DNA from: Burkholderiaceae bacterium
GTDB lineage: Bacteria > Pseudomonadota > Gammaproteobacteria > Burkholderiales > Burkholderiaceae_F
Assembly: GCA_022843955.1 (NCBI GenBank)
Contig: JALHMQ010000010.1
Span: 63,235 to 127,234 of the forward strand
Length of the DNA: 64,000 bases
Direction: 5' to 3'
Shown here piece after piece: positions 19,306 through 29,047 of this stretch. Below the pieces are notes generated by a model. It made no database searches. It saw only the letters and a list, made by a program, of their open reading frames with translations, and was not told where the DNA came from. Both the position numbers and the translations under genes were made by a program. How positions within the stretch are numbered: the first letter of the stretch is position 1; every line of letters begins with the position of its first letter.

Positions 19306-19902
19306 CTACTTGACGGCGGGCGCTGCCTCGATCTTGCGCTCTGCGGTGGGTTTGGCAGTGCGTTCCGGCAGATCGCGCGTCGGCCGACGTGGTGGTTCCT
19401 TCTTTTGATCGGCCTTTTGCCTGAGGGCCGCCCGTTCTTCCGGCGGCAGCTCCTTGAACTCCTGCAGCACTGCCTGGCGCTGGTCGGCCGGCAGCTCGTA
19501 GGCCTTCTTGAAGTTCTCACGCAGCGTGTTCCGTTGCTGCGGCGTCAGCTTGGCGAACTCGGCCATTCGCGCATGCAGCCGACCCTTGCCGTCGGCAGAC
19601 AGATTGGGGTACTTGGCAGCAACTTCGATCCACTTTTGCTTGCGATCGGCATCGAAGGTGTCCCAGCGGCTTGCCAGGGGCGCCAGCGCCTCACGCTGAA
19701 CGGGATCAAGATCCTTCCAAAGCGGTCTGGCCAGGTCGGCTGAGGCGGATGCCACAGCCGCGGGGGGGCGTGAGCCTTGGGCAAGCGCCGCGACGGGCGT
19801 GACCGAGGCAACCGAGGCGAATAAGGTGATTAAGGCGATTGAGGCGGCCACCAAGCTCACTTGGCCACCGAGCCTGCTGGCCCCTGCACGCCCGCGCTTC
19901 AT
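19306..19902 (-). CDS. DUF3106 protein, exported, with an LTPQQ motif
   Basis: 198 aa. An N-terminal hydrophobic segment (about 14-42, ending near ALAQG) acts as a signal peptide or anchor. The mature part is helical and rich in Arg, Glu and Gln, with repeats of a short pattern: LDPVQREALAPL (65-76), LTPQQRNTLRENF (119-131) and LPPEERAALRQK (152-163). This resembles the LTxxQ helices of periplasmic Spy/CpxP-type stress proteins; the resemblance is by pattern only. Its ATG overlaps the DUF3619 stop as ATGA. The Pro/Arg/Lys-rich tail is probably disordered. Confidence 0.8.
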   Translation of the reverse strand: MKRGRAGASRLGGQVSLVAASIALITLFASVASVTPVAALAQGSRPPAAVASASADLARPLWKDLDPVQREALAPLASRWDTFDADRKQKWIEVAAKYPNLSADGKGRLHARMAEFAKLTPQQRNTLRENFKKAYELPADQRQAVLQEFKELPPEERAALRQKADQKKEPPRRPTRDLPERTAKPTAERKIEAAPAVK

Positions 19903-20447
19903 TCGGCCTGGGTTTCTTCGGTCGAGGCGTCGGGCTGCGCCGTGGCGCCGGCGGCGTCGACGTCGGGCACCTCGACCACGAACTCATCGCCCGTCGAGAC
20001 CTCGAGCGGCGCCGTGTCTGCTGCCATGAATGGCTGATTCAACAAGGCGCCGAAGCCTTTGTCGGCATAGGCTGAGATGGGTGAATCATCGAGCAGGACG
20101 GCGAAATCCAGGTCGGCCAACTCTTCGATCAGCTTGCGGTTGTGCCATTCATAGATCGCGACGAAACCCACCACCAGCGCGACCAGCGGAGCCAGCAGGC
20201 CGGCGCCGCGCAACCACGACCACAATCCGCTCGGGTCACCGCTGCCGGCTGAAGAGGGGCCGCCGGCCGTGGCCAGTTGCAGGGCCGGCAACCGTACCGT
20301 GGCGGGCCGGGCAAAAGACGCGGCACCAGCCTGGCTGACGGCAAGCTGGCGCGCCTTTTCCAGTCGCAGGACCGTCTTGTAGTTGACGCTCTCGGCCCCT
20401 TCGTTGAGGGCTTGGCGGATGCGGAACGCGAACTCGATCTCTTTCAT
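19899..20447 (-). CDS. DUF3619 single-span membrane protein (candidate anti-sigma factor)
   Basis: 182 aa. The N-terminal 40 residues are helical (FRIRQALNEG, YKTVLRLEKARQLAV), a low-complexity linker follows, then one membrane span at about 81-99 and an acidic C-terminal part of about 80 residues. The start at MKEIEF overlaps the sigma factor stop as ATGA. A single-span protein coupled to an ECF sigma gene is the classic place for an anti-sigma factor, and the N-terminal helix could bind sigma. The family is annotated only as DUF3619, so this role is inference. Confidence 0.75.
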   Translation of the reverse strand: MKEIEFAFRIRQALNEGAESVNYKTVLRLEKARQLAVSQAGAASFARPATVRLPALQLATAGGPSSAGSGDPSGLWSWLRGAGLLAPLVALVVGFVAIYEWHNRKLIEELADLDFAVLLDDSPISAYADKGFGALLNQPFMAADTAPLEVSTGDEFVVEVPDVDAAGATAQPDASTEETQAE

Positions 20448-21007
20448 GGCTTCAATCCCCGTGAGCGCAAGGCTCGTGCCAGGGCATGGGTGGCGCGCGA
20501 ACAATGGGTCTTGACACTGCCTTCTGAGCAGCCCATCAGCGCCGCCGTCTCCGCAACATCAAAATCCTCCCAGTAACGCAGCAGGAAGGCTTCACGTTGA
20601 CGGGCAGGAAGGCGGCTGATCTCCTCTTCGATGATGGCGACTACCTGTTCGCGCTCGACCTTGTCCGCCGCGCTTTCGGCCTGTTCGCTGCCGGCCAGGG
20701 CCTCCAAGGTCTCCAGTGGATCAAGATCCTCCTCGTTAGCGGGCGTCAGGGCGGAAAACAGGGTCACCCAGGTCGAGCGCACCTTCTGGCGGCGAAAGTG
20801 ATCGTGGGTGGCGTTCTGAAGAATGCGGGTGAACAACAGCGGCAGTTCCGGGGCGGGCCGGTCCGCATAGTTGACCGCGAGCTTGATCATCGCCTCCTGG
20901 ACGATGTCGAGCGCAGCGTCCTCGTCGCGCACGGCAAACTGAGCCTGCTTGAACGCGCGGCGCTCGACGCCCGCCAGGAATTCTGAGAGCTCTTCGGGAG
21001 TAGCCAT
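20444..21007 (-). CDS. ECF-type RNA polymerase sigma factor
   Basis: 187 aa. Region 2 is visible as DAALDIVQEAMIKLAVNY followed by LLFTRILQNATHDHFRRQK, and region 4 as ISRLPARQREAFLLRYWED and DVAETAALMGCSEGSVKTH (helix-turn-helix near the end). The start is placed at MATPEELSEFL; 15 further codons are open upstream but lack a ribosome site. The order sigma, DUF3619, DUF3106 with ATGA joints is recalled as conserved beside ilvB in many betaproteobacteria. The set of genes it controls is not visible here; no -35 GGAAC type motif was confirmed at its own promoter. Confidence 0.9.
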   Translation of the reverse strand: MATPEELSEFLAGVERRAFKQAQFAVRDEDAALDIVQEAMIKLAVNYADRPAPELPLLFTRILQNATHDHFRRQKVRSTWVTLFSALTPANEEDLDPLETLEALAGSEQAESAADKVEREQVVAIIEEEISRLPARQREAFLLRYWEDFDVAETAALMGCSEGSVKTHCSRATHALARALRSRGLKP

Positions 21008-21129
21008 TGCGGCGGGCTGGGGCGCGCGTGTGCGCGACCGGCAACCGCTCAAAAGTGCGGCGGGATGCTATCAGAGGGGCGTGTCGTGTCGGTGCGACGC
21101 TGCACCGAGGGCGCCTTAATGCGCAAAGC

Positions 21130-21170
21130 GGGTGCGCAATTTGCACCGGCTGGTGCGCTGCAGTATCGTC
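21130..21170 (+). promoter_or_regulatory. Candidate control region of ilvB
   Basis: GGTGCGCAATTTGCACC (about 21130-21146) is a near palindrome, with a second GGTGCG a few bases on. TTGCAC inside it is 17 bp from TATCGT, a weak sigma-70 pair. The 353-bp gap 21008-21360 holds no convincing gene; the one open frame there runs on into ilvB and lacks coding character. An LRP- or LysR-type operator is possible but unproven. Confidence 0.25.
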
Positions 21171-21360
21171 GCGGGTTCTTGCACCACAAGAGAACTACTG
21201 AAGCGGAGCAGCAATACGTTGTATCTGGTTTAGTCGTCAGCGACATGACGTCAACTACGGCGTCCACTACGCGCGCGCACTTGCCGCACCAGCCGCCACA
21301 AGCGGCCAGTGGAACGGCATCCAATCAATCTCCAGCAGGACTTGAGAGGAGTAGCACCTT

Positions 21361-23121
21361 ATGCAGTCCGTCAGCGCGGAAACAGCCAATCGCGCGGCAT
21401 CCGCAGCCGCCACCATCACCGGCGCCGAGATCGTCGTCCGGTGTCTGAAGGAAGAGGGCGTCGAGCACGTGTTCGGGTATCCCGGCGGTGCCGTCCTCTA
21501 CATCTACGACGAAATCTTCAAGCAGGACAGCTTCCAGCACATTCTCGTGCGGCATGAGCAGGCCGCCGTGCACGCAGCAGACGCCTATTCGCGCTCGAGC
21601 AAGAAGATCGGCGTCGCGCTCGTCACCAGTGGTCCTGGCGTGACCAATGCCGTCACCGGCATCGCCACCGCCTACATGGATTCGATCCCGATGGTGATCA
21701 TCACCGGGCAGGTGCCGACGCATGCGATCGGCCAGGATGCGTTCCAGGAGTGCGACACGGTCGGCATCACGCGTCCCTGCGTGAAGCACAACATCCTGGT
21801 GAAAGACGTACGCGACCTGGCGTCTGCGATTCGCAAGGCATTTTTCATCGCCAAGACCGGGCGACCCGGTCCGGTGCTGGTCGACATCCCGAAGGACGTG
21901 ACCATCGCCCGGACCAACTTCGAGTACCCGCGCGACACCTCGATGCGCTCGTACAACCCGGTGGTCAAGGGCCATCAGGGTCAGATCAAGAAAGCGGTAC
22001 AGCTACTTCTCTCTGCCGAGCGGCCGATGATTTACACCGGCGGCGGCGTGATCCTGTCCGACTCTGCCGACCTCGTGAACCGGCTCGTCAAGCTGCTCGG
22101 CTACCCGTGCACCAACACGCTGATGGGGTTGGGTGGCGTGCGCGCGAGCGACAGCCGATATGTGGGCATGCTCGGCATGCACGGCACGTACGAGGCCAAC
22201 ATGGCGATGCAGAACTGCGACGTGCTGCTCGCGGTCGGCGCGCGCTTCGACGACCGCGTGATCGGCAACCCGAAGCACTTCGCCTCCAGTCCGCGCAAGA
22301 TCGTCCACATCGATGTCGACCCGTCGTCGATCTCCAAGCGGGTGAAGGTCGATGTGCCGATCGTGGGCGACGTGCGCGAGGTGCTCACCGAACTGCTGTC
22401 CCAGATCGAGGCGTCTGGATCACAGCCCGATGTCGCCGCGCTCAAGGCGTGGTGGACGCAGATCAACGAGTGGCGCAAGCGCGACTGCCTGAAGTACGAC
22501 CGCGCGGCCGACATCATCAAGCCGCAGTACGTGGTCGAGAAGTTGTGGGAGATCACCGGCGGCGACGCTTTCATTACCTCCGATGTCGGCCAGCATCAAA
22601 TGTGGGCGGCGCAGTACTACCGCTTCGAGGAGCCGCGCCGCTGGATCAACAGTGGCGGCCTGGGCACGATGGGCGTGGGCTTGCCCTATGCGATGGGTGT
22701 GCAGATGGCCAATCCCGGTGCGCAGGTGGCATGCATCACCGGTGAGGCGTCGATCCAGATGTGCATCCAGGAACTGTCGACCTGCAAGCAGTACCGGCTG
22801 ACGCCGAAGATCGTCAACCTCAACAACCGTTACCTGGGCATGGTGCGCCAGTGGCAGCAGATCGACTACGGCTCGCGCTACTCGGAATCGTACATGGACG
22901 CGCTGCCCGACTTCGTCAAGCTCGCCGAAAGTTACGGCCATATCGGCCTGCAGATCGACAAGAAGGCCGATGTCGAGCTGGCGTTGAAGGAAGCCTTCGG
23001 CAAGCACAAGGACCGCCTCGTGTTCCTCGATTTCATCACCGACCAGACCGAGAACGTGTGGCCGATGGTGAAGGCCGGCAAGGGCTTGAGCGAAATGCTG
23101 CTCGGCTCGGAGGACCTGTGA
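21361..23121 (+). CDS. ilvB: Acetolactate synthase, large (catalytic) subunit
   Basis: 586 aa, thiamine-diphosphate enzyme joining two pyruvates, or pyruvate and 2-oxobutyrate, in valine, leucine and isoleucine synthesis. The catalytic Glu66 lies in RHEQAAVHAADAYSR. The cofactor motif reads GEASIQM (from residue 461) followed by LNNRYLGMVRQWQ, so the usual GDG is GEA; a Glu here is recalled in related bacteria. A good ribosome site (GAGAGGAG) precedes the ATG. The stop overlaps the ilvH start by one base. Length is normal. Confidence 0.96.
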   Translation: MQSVSAETANRAASAAATITGAEIVVRCLKEEGVEHVFGYPGGAVLYIYDEIFKQDSFQHILVRHEQAAVHAADAYSRSSKKIGVALVTSGPGVTNAVTGIATAYMDSIPMVIITGQVPTHAIGQDAFQECDTVGITRPCVKHNILVKDVRDLASAIRKAFFIAKTGRPGPVLVDIPKDVTIARTNFEYPRDTSMRSYNPVVKGHQGQIKKAVQLLLSAERPMIYTGGGVILSDSADLVNRLVKLLGYPCTNTLMGLGGVRASDSRYVGMLGMHGTYEANMAMQNCDVLLAVGARFDDRVIGNPKHFASSPRKIVHIDVDPSSISKRVKVDVPIVGDVREVLTELLSQIEASGSQPDVAALKAWWTQINEWRKRDCLKYDRAADIIKPQYVVEKLWEITGGDAFITSDVGQHQMWAAQYYRFEEPRRWINSGGLGTMGVGLPYAMGVQMANPGAQVACITGEASIQMCIQELSTCKQYRLTPKIVNLNNRYLGMVRQWQQIDYGSRYSESYMDALPDFVKLAESYGHIGLQIDKKADVELALKEAFGKHKDRLVFLDFITDQTENVWPMVKAGKGLSEMLLGSEDL

Positions 23122-23612
23122 TGCGTCACATCATCTCGGTCCTGCTGGAGAACGAGCCCGGCGCGCTGTCTCGCGTAGTGGGGCTCTTTTCCGCCCGCGG
23201 CTACAACATCGAGACGCTGACCGTGGCGCCGACCGAGGATCCGTCGCTGTCGCGGATGACGATCGTCAGCGTTGGCTCGGACGATGTCATCGAACAGATC
23301 ACCAAGCACCTGAATCGCCTGATCGAGGTGGTCAAGGTGGTCGATCTCACCGAAGGCGATTACACCGAACGTGAACTCATGCTGATCAAGCTGCGCGCGG
23401 TGGGCAAGGAGCGCGAGGAAATGAAGCGCATGGCGGACATCTTCCGCGGCCGCATCATCGATGTGACCGAGCGCTCCTACACGATCGAACTCACCGGCAA
23501 CACCAGCAAGCTTGATGCGTTCATCCGTGCTGTGGACCGCGCCGCGATCCTGGAAACGGTGCGCACCGGAAGTTCGGGCATCGGCCGGGGTGAACGAATC
23601 CTGCGCGTCTAG
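23121..23612 (+). CDS. ilvH: Acetolactate synthase, small (regulatory) subunit
   Basis: 163 aa, the standard length. It opens with an ACT domain (HIISVLLENEPGALSRVVGLF, then GYNIETLTVAPT) that binds valine for feedback inhibition and stimulates the large subunit. The TGATG joint with ilvB makes the two genes translationally coupled, which fits their fixed complex. Downstream is a 154-bp gap with two hairpins before ilvC. Confidence 0.96.
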   Translation: MRHIISVLLENEPGALSRVVGLFSARGYNIETLTVAPTEDPSLSRMTIVSVGSDDVIEQITKHLNRLIEVVKVVDLTEGDYTERELMLIKLRAVGKEREEMKRMADIFRGRIIDVTERSYTIELTGNTSKLDAFIRAVDRAAILETVRTGSSGIGRGERILRV

Positions 23613-23671
23613 CGCTGCACGGATCTAAGGCTTCGGAGCGGGGTTTTTCGTAGCTTTCTGAAATGCGCGCA

Positions 23672-23698
23672 GCGCCGGGCCGCTCCCAAGCGGCGCGC
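23672..23698. repeat. GC-rich hairpin between ilvH and ilvC
   Basis: CCGCT (23680-23684) and AGCGG (23689-23693) pair, with GCGC sequences outside them. No T tract follows. It precedes the 47-nt element by 12 bp and may be a processing or attenuation site within the ilv operon. Confidence 0.3.
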
Positions 23699-23709
23699 AC
23701 AAATCAAGG

Positions 23710-23756
23710 CACTTCGCGTGCACGTGCGACGCGAAGCGTCGCGTACACGCGAAGTG
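23710..23756 (+). repeat. Dispersed 47-nt hairpin element, copy B, before ilvC
   Basis: Outer arms CACTTCGCGTG (23710-23720) and CACGCGAAGTG (23746-23756) pair perfectly over 11 bp. An asymmetric internal loop (CACGT opposite GTA) follows, then inner arms GCGACGC and GCGTCGC around GAA. The element ends 10 nt before the ilvC ATG, directly against the ribosome site AAGGAGAG (23757-23764). Confidence 0.75.
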
Positions 23757-23757
23757 A

Positions 23758-24783
<1,026 letters not shown>

Positions 24784-24935
24784 CGGATGCGTCGGGGGCC
24801 GGTGGCGCCCTTGGGTCAGCCGCCGGATCCGCACCCCTGGTCACGACGGATGCTGGGCGGGAGTTTGGCTCCTTGTCACCCCGTTGGCGCCCGTGCTGCG
24901 TTCAAGTCTGGGTCGCCTGTCCGAGGAGTGCTTCG

Positions 24936-25700
24936 ATGACGCTTGTTTCCATGCCCGTTGCTTCCATGTCCTTTGCATCCGTCTCGCGCTGGCTGGTCGG
25001 TGTCGCGTGCCTGGCCGTTTGTGCGGTCGCCGCGGCTCAGTCGGTGCCATCGGGGCGGCCGTTCGAGGGCACGGTCGTCCTGATGACCGGGCAGGCCGAG
25101 GTCGACGTCCCCAACGATGAGGCGCTCGCGCACTTTCATATCGAGGTGCAGGATGCGGACCTGGGCCGGGCTCAGGCGCAGGTCAATCAGCGGATGGGCG
25201 AAGCCATCGCGAACTTGAAGCGCAGCGATCCCAAGAGCGAACTGCAAAGCAGCGGCTATTCCAGCTACCCGGTCTATGGCCGTGACACCGCCCGCAAGAT
25301 CGTTGGGTGGCGGGTCCGCCAGTCGGTCACGCTGCGCACCAGTGAGTTGAGTGCGCTGCCTCGGGTGGTTGCAGCGGCGCAGCAGCAGGTGGCACTCGGC
25401 GGTATCGACTTTCGCCTGTCGCGTGCCGCCCGTGAGAAGGTCGAGGCCGAGCTGATCCAGCGCGCCATGGCCAACCTCAACGGTCGGGTTGCGGCGGCGG
25501 CGCAGGTGCTGGCCGTGCCGGCGGCGCGGATCCGCACCGAGGAGCTGAACTTCGGCGTCCATCAGGTCGAACGGCCGCCGATGATGGCGATGGCCCGGGC
25601 GCAGATGTCAGCCGAGGCGATGCCTGAACCGCGATTCGAGGCTGGCCGCACGACCGAGCAGATGACGGTCAGCGCACGAGTGCGCTTCCTGTCGCCCTGA
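24936..25700 (+). CDS. SIMPL domain (DUF541) periplasmic protein
   Basis: 254 aa. A signal peptide covers about residues 1-40 (ending near AVAAAQS). The mature part is a DUF541/SIMPL domain: GQAEVDVPNDEALAHFHIEV near its start, SGYSSYPVY in the middle and QMTVSARVRFL at the end. Relatives are periplasmic proteins of uncertain role, some tied to oxidative stress. The start at MTLVSMPV is chosen for GAGGAG 7 nt upstream; two Met codons lie just downstream as alternatives. It sits between ilvC and psd without an evident link to either. Confidence 0.8.
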   Translation: MTLVSMPVASMSFASVSRWLVGVACLAVCAVAAAQSVPSGRPFEGTVVLMTGQAEVDVPNDEALAHFHIEVQDADLGRAQAQVNQRMGEAIANLKRSDPKSELQSSGYSSYPVYGRDTARKIVGWRVRQSVTLRTSELSALPRVVAAAQQQVALGGIDFRLSRAAREKVEAELIQRAMANLNGRVAAAAQVLAVPAARIRTEELNFGVHQVERPPMMAMARAQMSAEAMPEPRFEAGRTTEQMTVSARVRFLSP

Positions 25701-25770
25701 CTCGGGCGGTCCCACGGATACGTGACCGGGCGGGTACCATAGGGCACCTGCCTCGGTCGGAGTTCCGACG

Positions 25771-26409
25771 TTGTCCAACTACCCCCATCCGCTGCTCGCC
25801 CGTGAGGGCTGGCCATTCATTGCCCTGTCGCTTGCCGCCGCCATCGTCGTGTGGGCGTTGGCCGGATTCGCCTGGTCGATTCCGTTGTGGATCGTCTTCG
25901 TCTTCATCGTCCAGTTCTTCCGCGATCCGCCGCGCGCCGTTCCGATGCAGACCAACGCCGTGCTGTCGCCGGCCGACGGGCGCATCGTGAAGGTGGAGAA
26001 GACGCTGGATCCCTACACCGAGCGTGACACCCTGCTGATCAGCGTGTTCATGAATGTCTTCAACGTGCACAGCAACCGGGCGCCGGTGGATGGCACGGTC
26101 GAGCGCGTTGTCTACTCGCCCGGCAAGTTCGTCAATGCCGACCTAGACAAGGCGTCCAGCGAAAACGAACGCAATGCCATGGTGGTGCGACTGGCTGGTG
26201 AGCGCATCACGGTGGTCCAGGTGGCAGGCCTGATCGCGCGCCGCATCCTGTGCTACGTGAAGCAGGGTGACCCACTGACGCGTGGCCAGCGCTACGGCTT
26301 CATTCGCTTCGGTTCGCGCGTCGATGTCTATTTGCCGTTGACGGCCCATCCGAAGGTGGCGGTCGGCGACATCGTCTATGCCACCCGCACGGTGATCGCG
26401 GAGTTGTAG
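25771..26409 (+). CDS. psd: Phosphatidylserine decarboxylase proenzyme (short type)
   Basis: 212 aa. It makes phosphatidylethanolamine from phosphatidylserine at the inner membrane. The opening [18 protein letters not shown] is typical, with two spans near the start. The self-cleavage site is GS at 181-182 in [11 protein letters not shown]; the Ser becomes the pyruvoyl group and the last 31 residues are the small alpha subunit. The start is TTG, chosen because the conserved N-terminus begins there and GGAG lies upstream. Next to pssA, the preceding enzyme of the pathway, 5 bp away. Confidence 0.92.
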   Translation: MSNYPHPLLAREGWPFIALSLAAAIVVWALAGFAWSIPLWIVFVFIVQFFRDPPRAVPMQTNAVLSPADGRIVKVEKTLDPYTERDTLLISVFMNVFNVHSNRAPVDGTVERVVYSPGKFVNADLDKASSENERNAMVVRLAGERITVVQVAGLIARRILCYVKQGDPLTRGQRYGFIRFGSRVDVYLPLTAHPKVAVGDIVYATRTVIAEL

Positions 26410-26414
26410 GTCAC

Positions 26415-27260
26415 ATGCGCTTTCGTCGTCGCAAGCCGCGTCCGCTCGGCATCGCTGCCCCGCCGCTGTCCACAGTGGAGCCCTTGGCGGCGCCGGCGCG
26501 TCGCCGCCGCGGCATCTATCTGCTGCCGAACCTTTTCACGTTGGCCGCGTTGTTCGCGGGTTTCTACGCGATCGTGCAGGCGATGAACCAGCGTTTCGAG
26601 CTCGCGGCGATCGCAATCTTTGCTGCGATGGTGCTCGACGGCATGGACGGCCGGGTGGCACGCCTGACCAATACCCAGAGCGCGTTCGGCGAGCAGTTTG
26701 ATTCGCTGTCGGACATGACCTCGTTCGGCGTGGCGCCGGCACTGGTGATGTACGAGTGGATCCTCAGCGACCTGGGCCGCTGGGGCTGGGCCGCGGCCTT
26801 CGTCTATTGCGCCGGCGCTGCGCTGCGCCTGGCCCGCTTCAATGCCAACCTGGGCGTGGTCGACAAGCGCTTCTTCCAGGGCCTGCCGAGTCCGGCGGCG
26901 GCGGCGTTGATCGCTGGGTTTGTCTGGCTGGCGATTGACAACAAGTTCCAGATCAAGGACGCGATGTTGCCGTGGGCCGCGTTCGGCATGACTGTCTACG
27001 CGGGCCTGTCCATGGTGTCCTCGGCGCCGTTTTACAGCGGCAAGAAGTTTCATATCGCCAAGAGCGTGCCCTTCGGCGTGCTGGTGGTGGCGATGGTGCT
27101 GATCTTCGTTGTGTCGAGTGATCCGCCAATCGCGCTGTTCACGATCGGTTGCTGCTATGCGCTCTCTGGCTATGTCTACTGGGCCTACATGTGGTTCCGC
27201 GGGCAGCCCAATCCGGCGCGGCCGGTGCCGGCTTCCGTTGATGGCGGCAAGCCGGGATGA
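26415..27260 (+). CDS. pssA: CDP-diacylglycerol-serine O-phosphatidyltransferase
   Basis: 281 aa, multi-span membrane enzyme of the CDP-alcohol phosphatidyltransferase family. The catalytic motif begins at D75: DGMDGRVAR, eight residues, then GEQFDSLSD, as the family rule requires. A basic N-terminal tail (RFRRRKPRP) precedes the first span. It works directly before psd. The leader peptide of leuA begins 56 bp after its stop. Confidence 0.95.
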   Translation: MRFRRRKPRPLGIAAPPLSTVEPLAAPARRRRGIYLLPNLFTLAALFAGFYAIVQAMNQRFELAAIAIFAAMVLDGMDGRVARLTNTQSAFGEQFDSLSDMTSFGVAPALVMYEWILSDLGRWGWAAAFVYCAGAALRLARFNANLGVVDKRFFQGLPSPAAAALIAGFVWLAIDNKFQIKDAMLPWAAFGMTVYAGLSMVSSAPFYSGKKFHIAKSVPFGVLVVAMVLIFVVSSDPPIALFTIGCCYALSGYVYWAYMWFRGQPNPARPVPASVDGGKPG

Positions 27261-27279
27261 ACGCGTGCGCCGTTGGAGG

Positions 27280-27309
27280 TTGATCGCAGCCTCGCTTTAC
27301 GCATATAGT
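27280..27309 (+). promoter_or_regulatory. Promoter of the leuA leader
   Basis: TTGATC (27280-27285) and TATAGT (27304-27309) are 18 bp apart. The -10 box ends only 7 nt before the leader ATG at 27317, so the transcript should begin at or one base from the A of that ATG. Confidence 0.55.
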
Positions 27310-27316
27310 CCGGTTC

Positions 27317-27403
27317 ATGCATAGCGATCCCATTCGCGCATTTCTACTCCCAGCCGCACTGCTCGTGCTGCGGCTACTGCTGCTGCGCCCCGCGCGCAGC
27401 TAA
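27317..27403 (+). CDS. leuL: Leucine-rich leader peptide of leuA
   Basis: 28 aa, nine of them leucine, with a run LRLLLLR near the end followed by a PARS tail. It lies between the promoter and leuA, ending 75 bp before the leuA ATG. Such peptides sense charged tRNA-Leu: ribosome stalling on Leu codons changes the fold of the RNA ahead and so leuA expression. A GCTGCGC/GCGCAGC stem (27382-27401) overlaps the end of the peptide, and a C-rich run after the stop (27405-27414) can pair with a G-rich run at 27443-27457 just before leuA. No T-run terminator is seen, so control may be on translation or by Rho. There is no ribosome site; the promoter position suggests a leaderless start. Confidence 0.65.
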   Translation: MHSDPIRAFLLPAALLVLRLLLLRPARS

Positions 27404-27478
27404 TCCCCCCTCCCACAATTCGGCAACATCCCTCGCTTGCACAGGGCAGGCAGGGCGGAACTCACCTTGGGACTGACC

Positions 27479-29026
27479 ATGGACCGCTTGATCATTTTCG
27501 ACACCACGCTGCGAGACGGCGAGCAGAGCCCCGGCGCCTCGATGACGCGCGAAGAAAAGCTGCGCATCGCCAAGCAACTGGAGCGACTGCGGGTCGATGT
27601 GATCGAAGCCGGCTTCGCGGCCAGTTCCAATGGCGACTTCGAGGCGGTGCGGGCAATCGCCAATACCATCAAGGAATCGACCGTCTGTTCGCTGGCGCGT
27701 GCCAACGACCGCGACATCAGTCGGGCTGCCGAAGCGCTGGCAGCGTCCGACAACAAGCGTATCCACACCTTCATCGCGACTTCTCCATTGCACATGGAGA
27801 AGAAGCTGCGGATGACGCCCGACCAGGTGTTCGAGCAGGCCAAGCTCGCCGTGCGCTTTGCGCGCCAGTTCACCGACAACGTCGAGTTCTCGCCCGAAGA
27901 TGGCTACCGGTCGGAGCCCGACTTTCTCTGCCGCGTGCTGGAGGCGGTGATTGCCGAAGGGGCGACCACGATCAACATCCCGGATACGGTGGGCTATGCG
28001 ATTCCCGAACTCTATGGCTTGTTCCTGAAGAATCTGCGCGAGCGCATTCCTAACGCTGACAAGGCGATCTGGTCGGTCCACTGCCATAACGATCTGGGCA
28101 TGGCGGTCGCTAACTCGCTCGCCGGCGTCAAGATCGGCGGTGCGCGTCAGGTCGAATGCACGGTCAATGGCCTGGGTGAGCGGGCCGGCAACTGTTCGCT
28201 CGAAGAGGTGGTGATGGCGGTAAAGACGCGGCGCGACTTCTTCGCGCTGGATGTTGGCGTCGACACCACGCAGATCGTGCCGGCGTCGAAGCTGGTATCC
28301 GGCATCACCGGCTTCCCGGTGCAACCGAACAAGGCGGTCGTCGGTGCGAACGCGTTTGCCCACGCGTCCGGCATCCACCAGGACGGCGTGCTCAAGGCGC
28401 GCGACACCTACGAGATCATGCGTGCCGAGGATGTCGGCTGGTTCGCCAACCGCATCGTGCTGGGCAAGCTGTCGGGCCGCAACGCCTTCAAGCAGCGCGT
28501 GAACGAACTGAACATCCCGATAGAGAGCGAGACCGAACTGAACGCGGCGTTCGCCAAGTTCAAGGAGCTTGCCGACCGCAAGGCGGACATCTTCGACGAG
28601 GACATCCAGTCGTTGTTCTCCGACGAGGCCGTCACGCCGCACAACGAGCACTTCAAGCTGCTGTCGCTTGCGCAGCACTCGGAGACGGGCGAGCGGCCGC
28701 ATGCGCGCGTGGTCTTTGCGGTCGGGCCGCAAGAGGTGACCTCCGAGGCGGACGGCAACGGCCCGGTGGATGCATCGCTCAAGGCGATCGAGGCGCAGGT
28801 CAACAGCGGTTCCGAGCTGCTGCTGTACTCGGTGAATGCGATCACCACCGGGACGGAGTCGCAAGGCGAGGTCACGGTGCGCCTGTCGCGCGCAGGCCGC
28901 ATCGTCAACGGCGTGGGCGCCGATCCGGACATCGTGGCGGCCAGTGCGAAGGCGTACCTGAACGCCCTCAACAAGCTGTACACGACCGGCGAGCGGCTCA
29001 ATCCGCAGACCTCCTTGACGCCGTGA
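27479..29026 (+). CDS. leuA: 2-isopropylmalate synthase
   Basis: 515 aa, the first committed step to leucine: acetyl-CoA plus 2-oxoisovalerate. The N-terminal TIM barrel opens with [18 protein letters not shown]; metal-binding residues are in the Asp of that block and in [13 protein letters not shown]. The C-terminal third is the LeuA allosteric domain that binds leucine, ending around [21 protein letters not shown]. The start at MDRLIIF follows the leader RNA. The order psd-pssA-leuA is common in betaproteobacteria. Confidence 0.96.
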   Translation: MDRLIIFDTTLRDGEQSPGASMTREEKLRIAKQLERLRVDVIEAGFAASSNGDFEAVRAIANTIKESTVCSLARANDRDISRAAEALAASDNKRIHTFIATSPLHMEKKLRMTPDQVFEQAKLAVRFARQFTDNVEFSPEDGYRSEPDFLCRVLEAVIAEGATTINIPDTVGYAIPELYGLFLKNLRERIPNADKAIWSVHCHNDLGMAVANSLAGVKIGGARQVECTVNGLGERAGNCSLEEVVMAVKTRRDFFALDVGVDTTQIVPASKLVSGITGFPVQPNKAVVGANAFAHASGIHQDGVLKARDTYEIMRAEDVGWFANRIVLGKLSGRNAFKQRVNELNIPIESETELNAAFAKFKELADRKADIFDEDIQSLFSDEAVTPHNEHFKLLSLAQHSETGERPHARVVFAVGPQEVTSEADGNGPVDASLKAIEAQVNSGSELLLYSVNAITTGTESQGEVTVRLSRAGRIVNGVGADPDIVAASAKAYLNALNKLYTTGERLNPQTSLTP

Positions 29027-29047
29027 TCCGCCGCGCGGGCGGCGCCG

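Noticed and set aside
21119-21448. Small frame before ilvB as a leader peptide for attenuation
   Set aside because: It runs far into ilvB, is not rich in Val, Leu or Ile as a block, and has no ribosome site or terminator after it.
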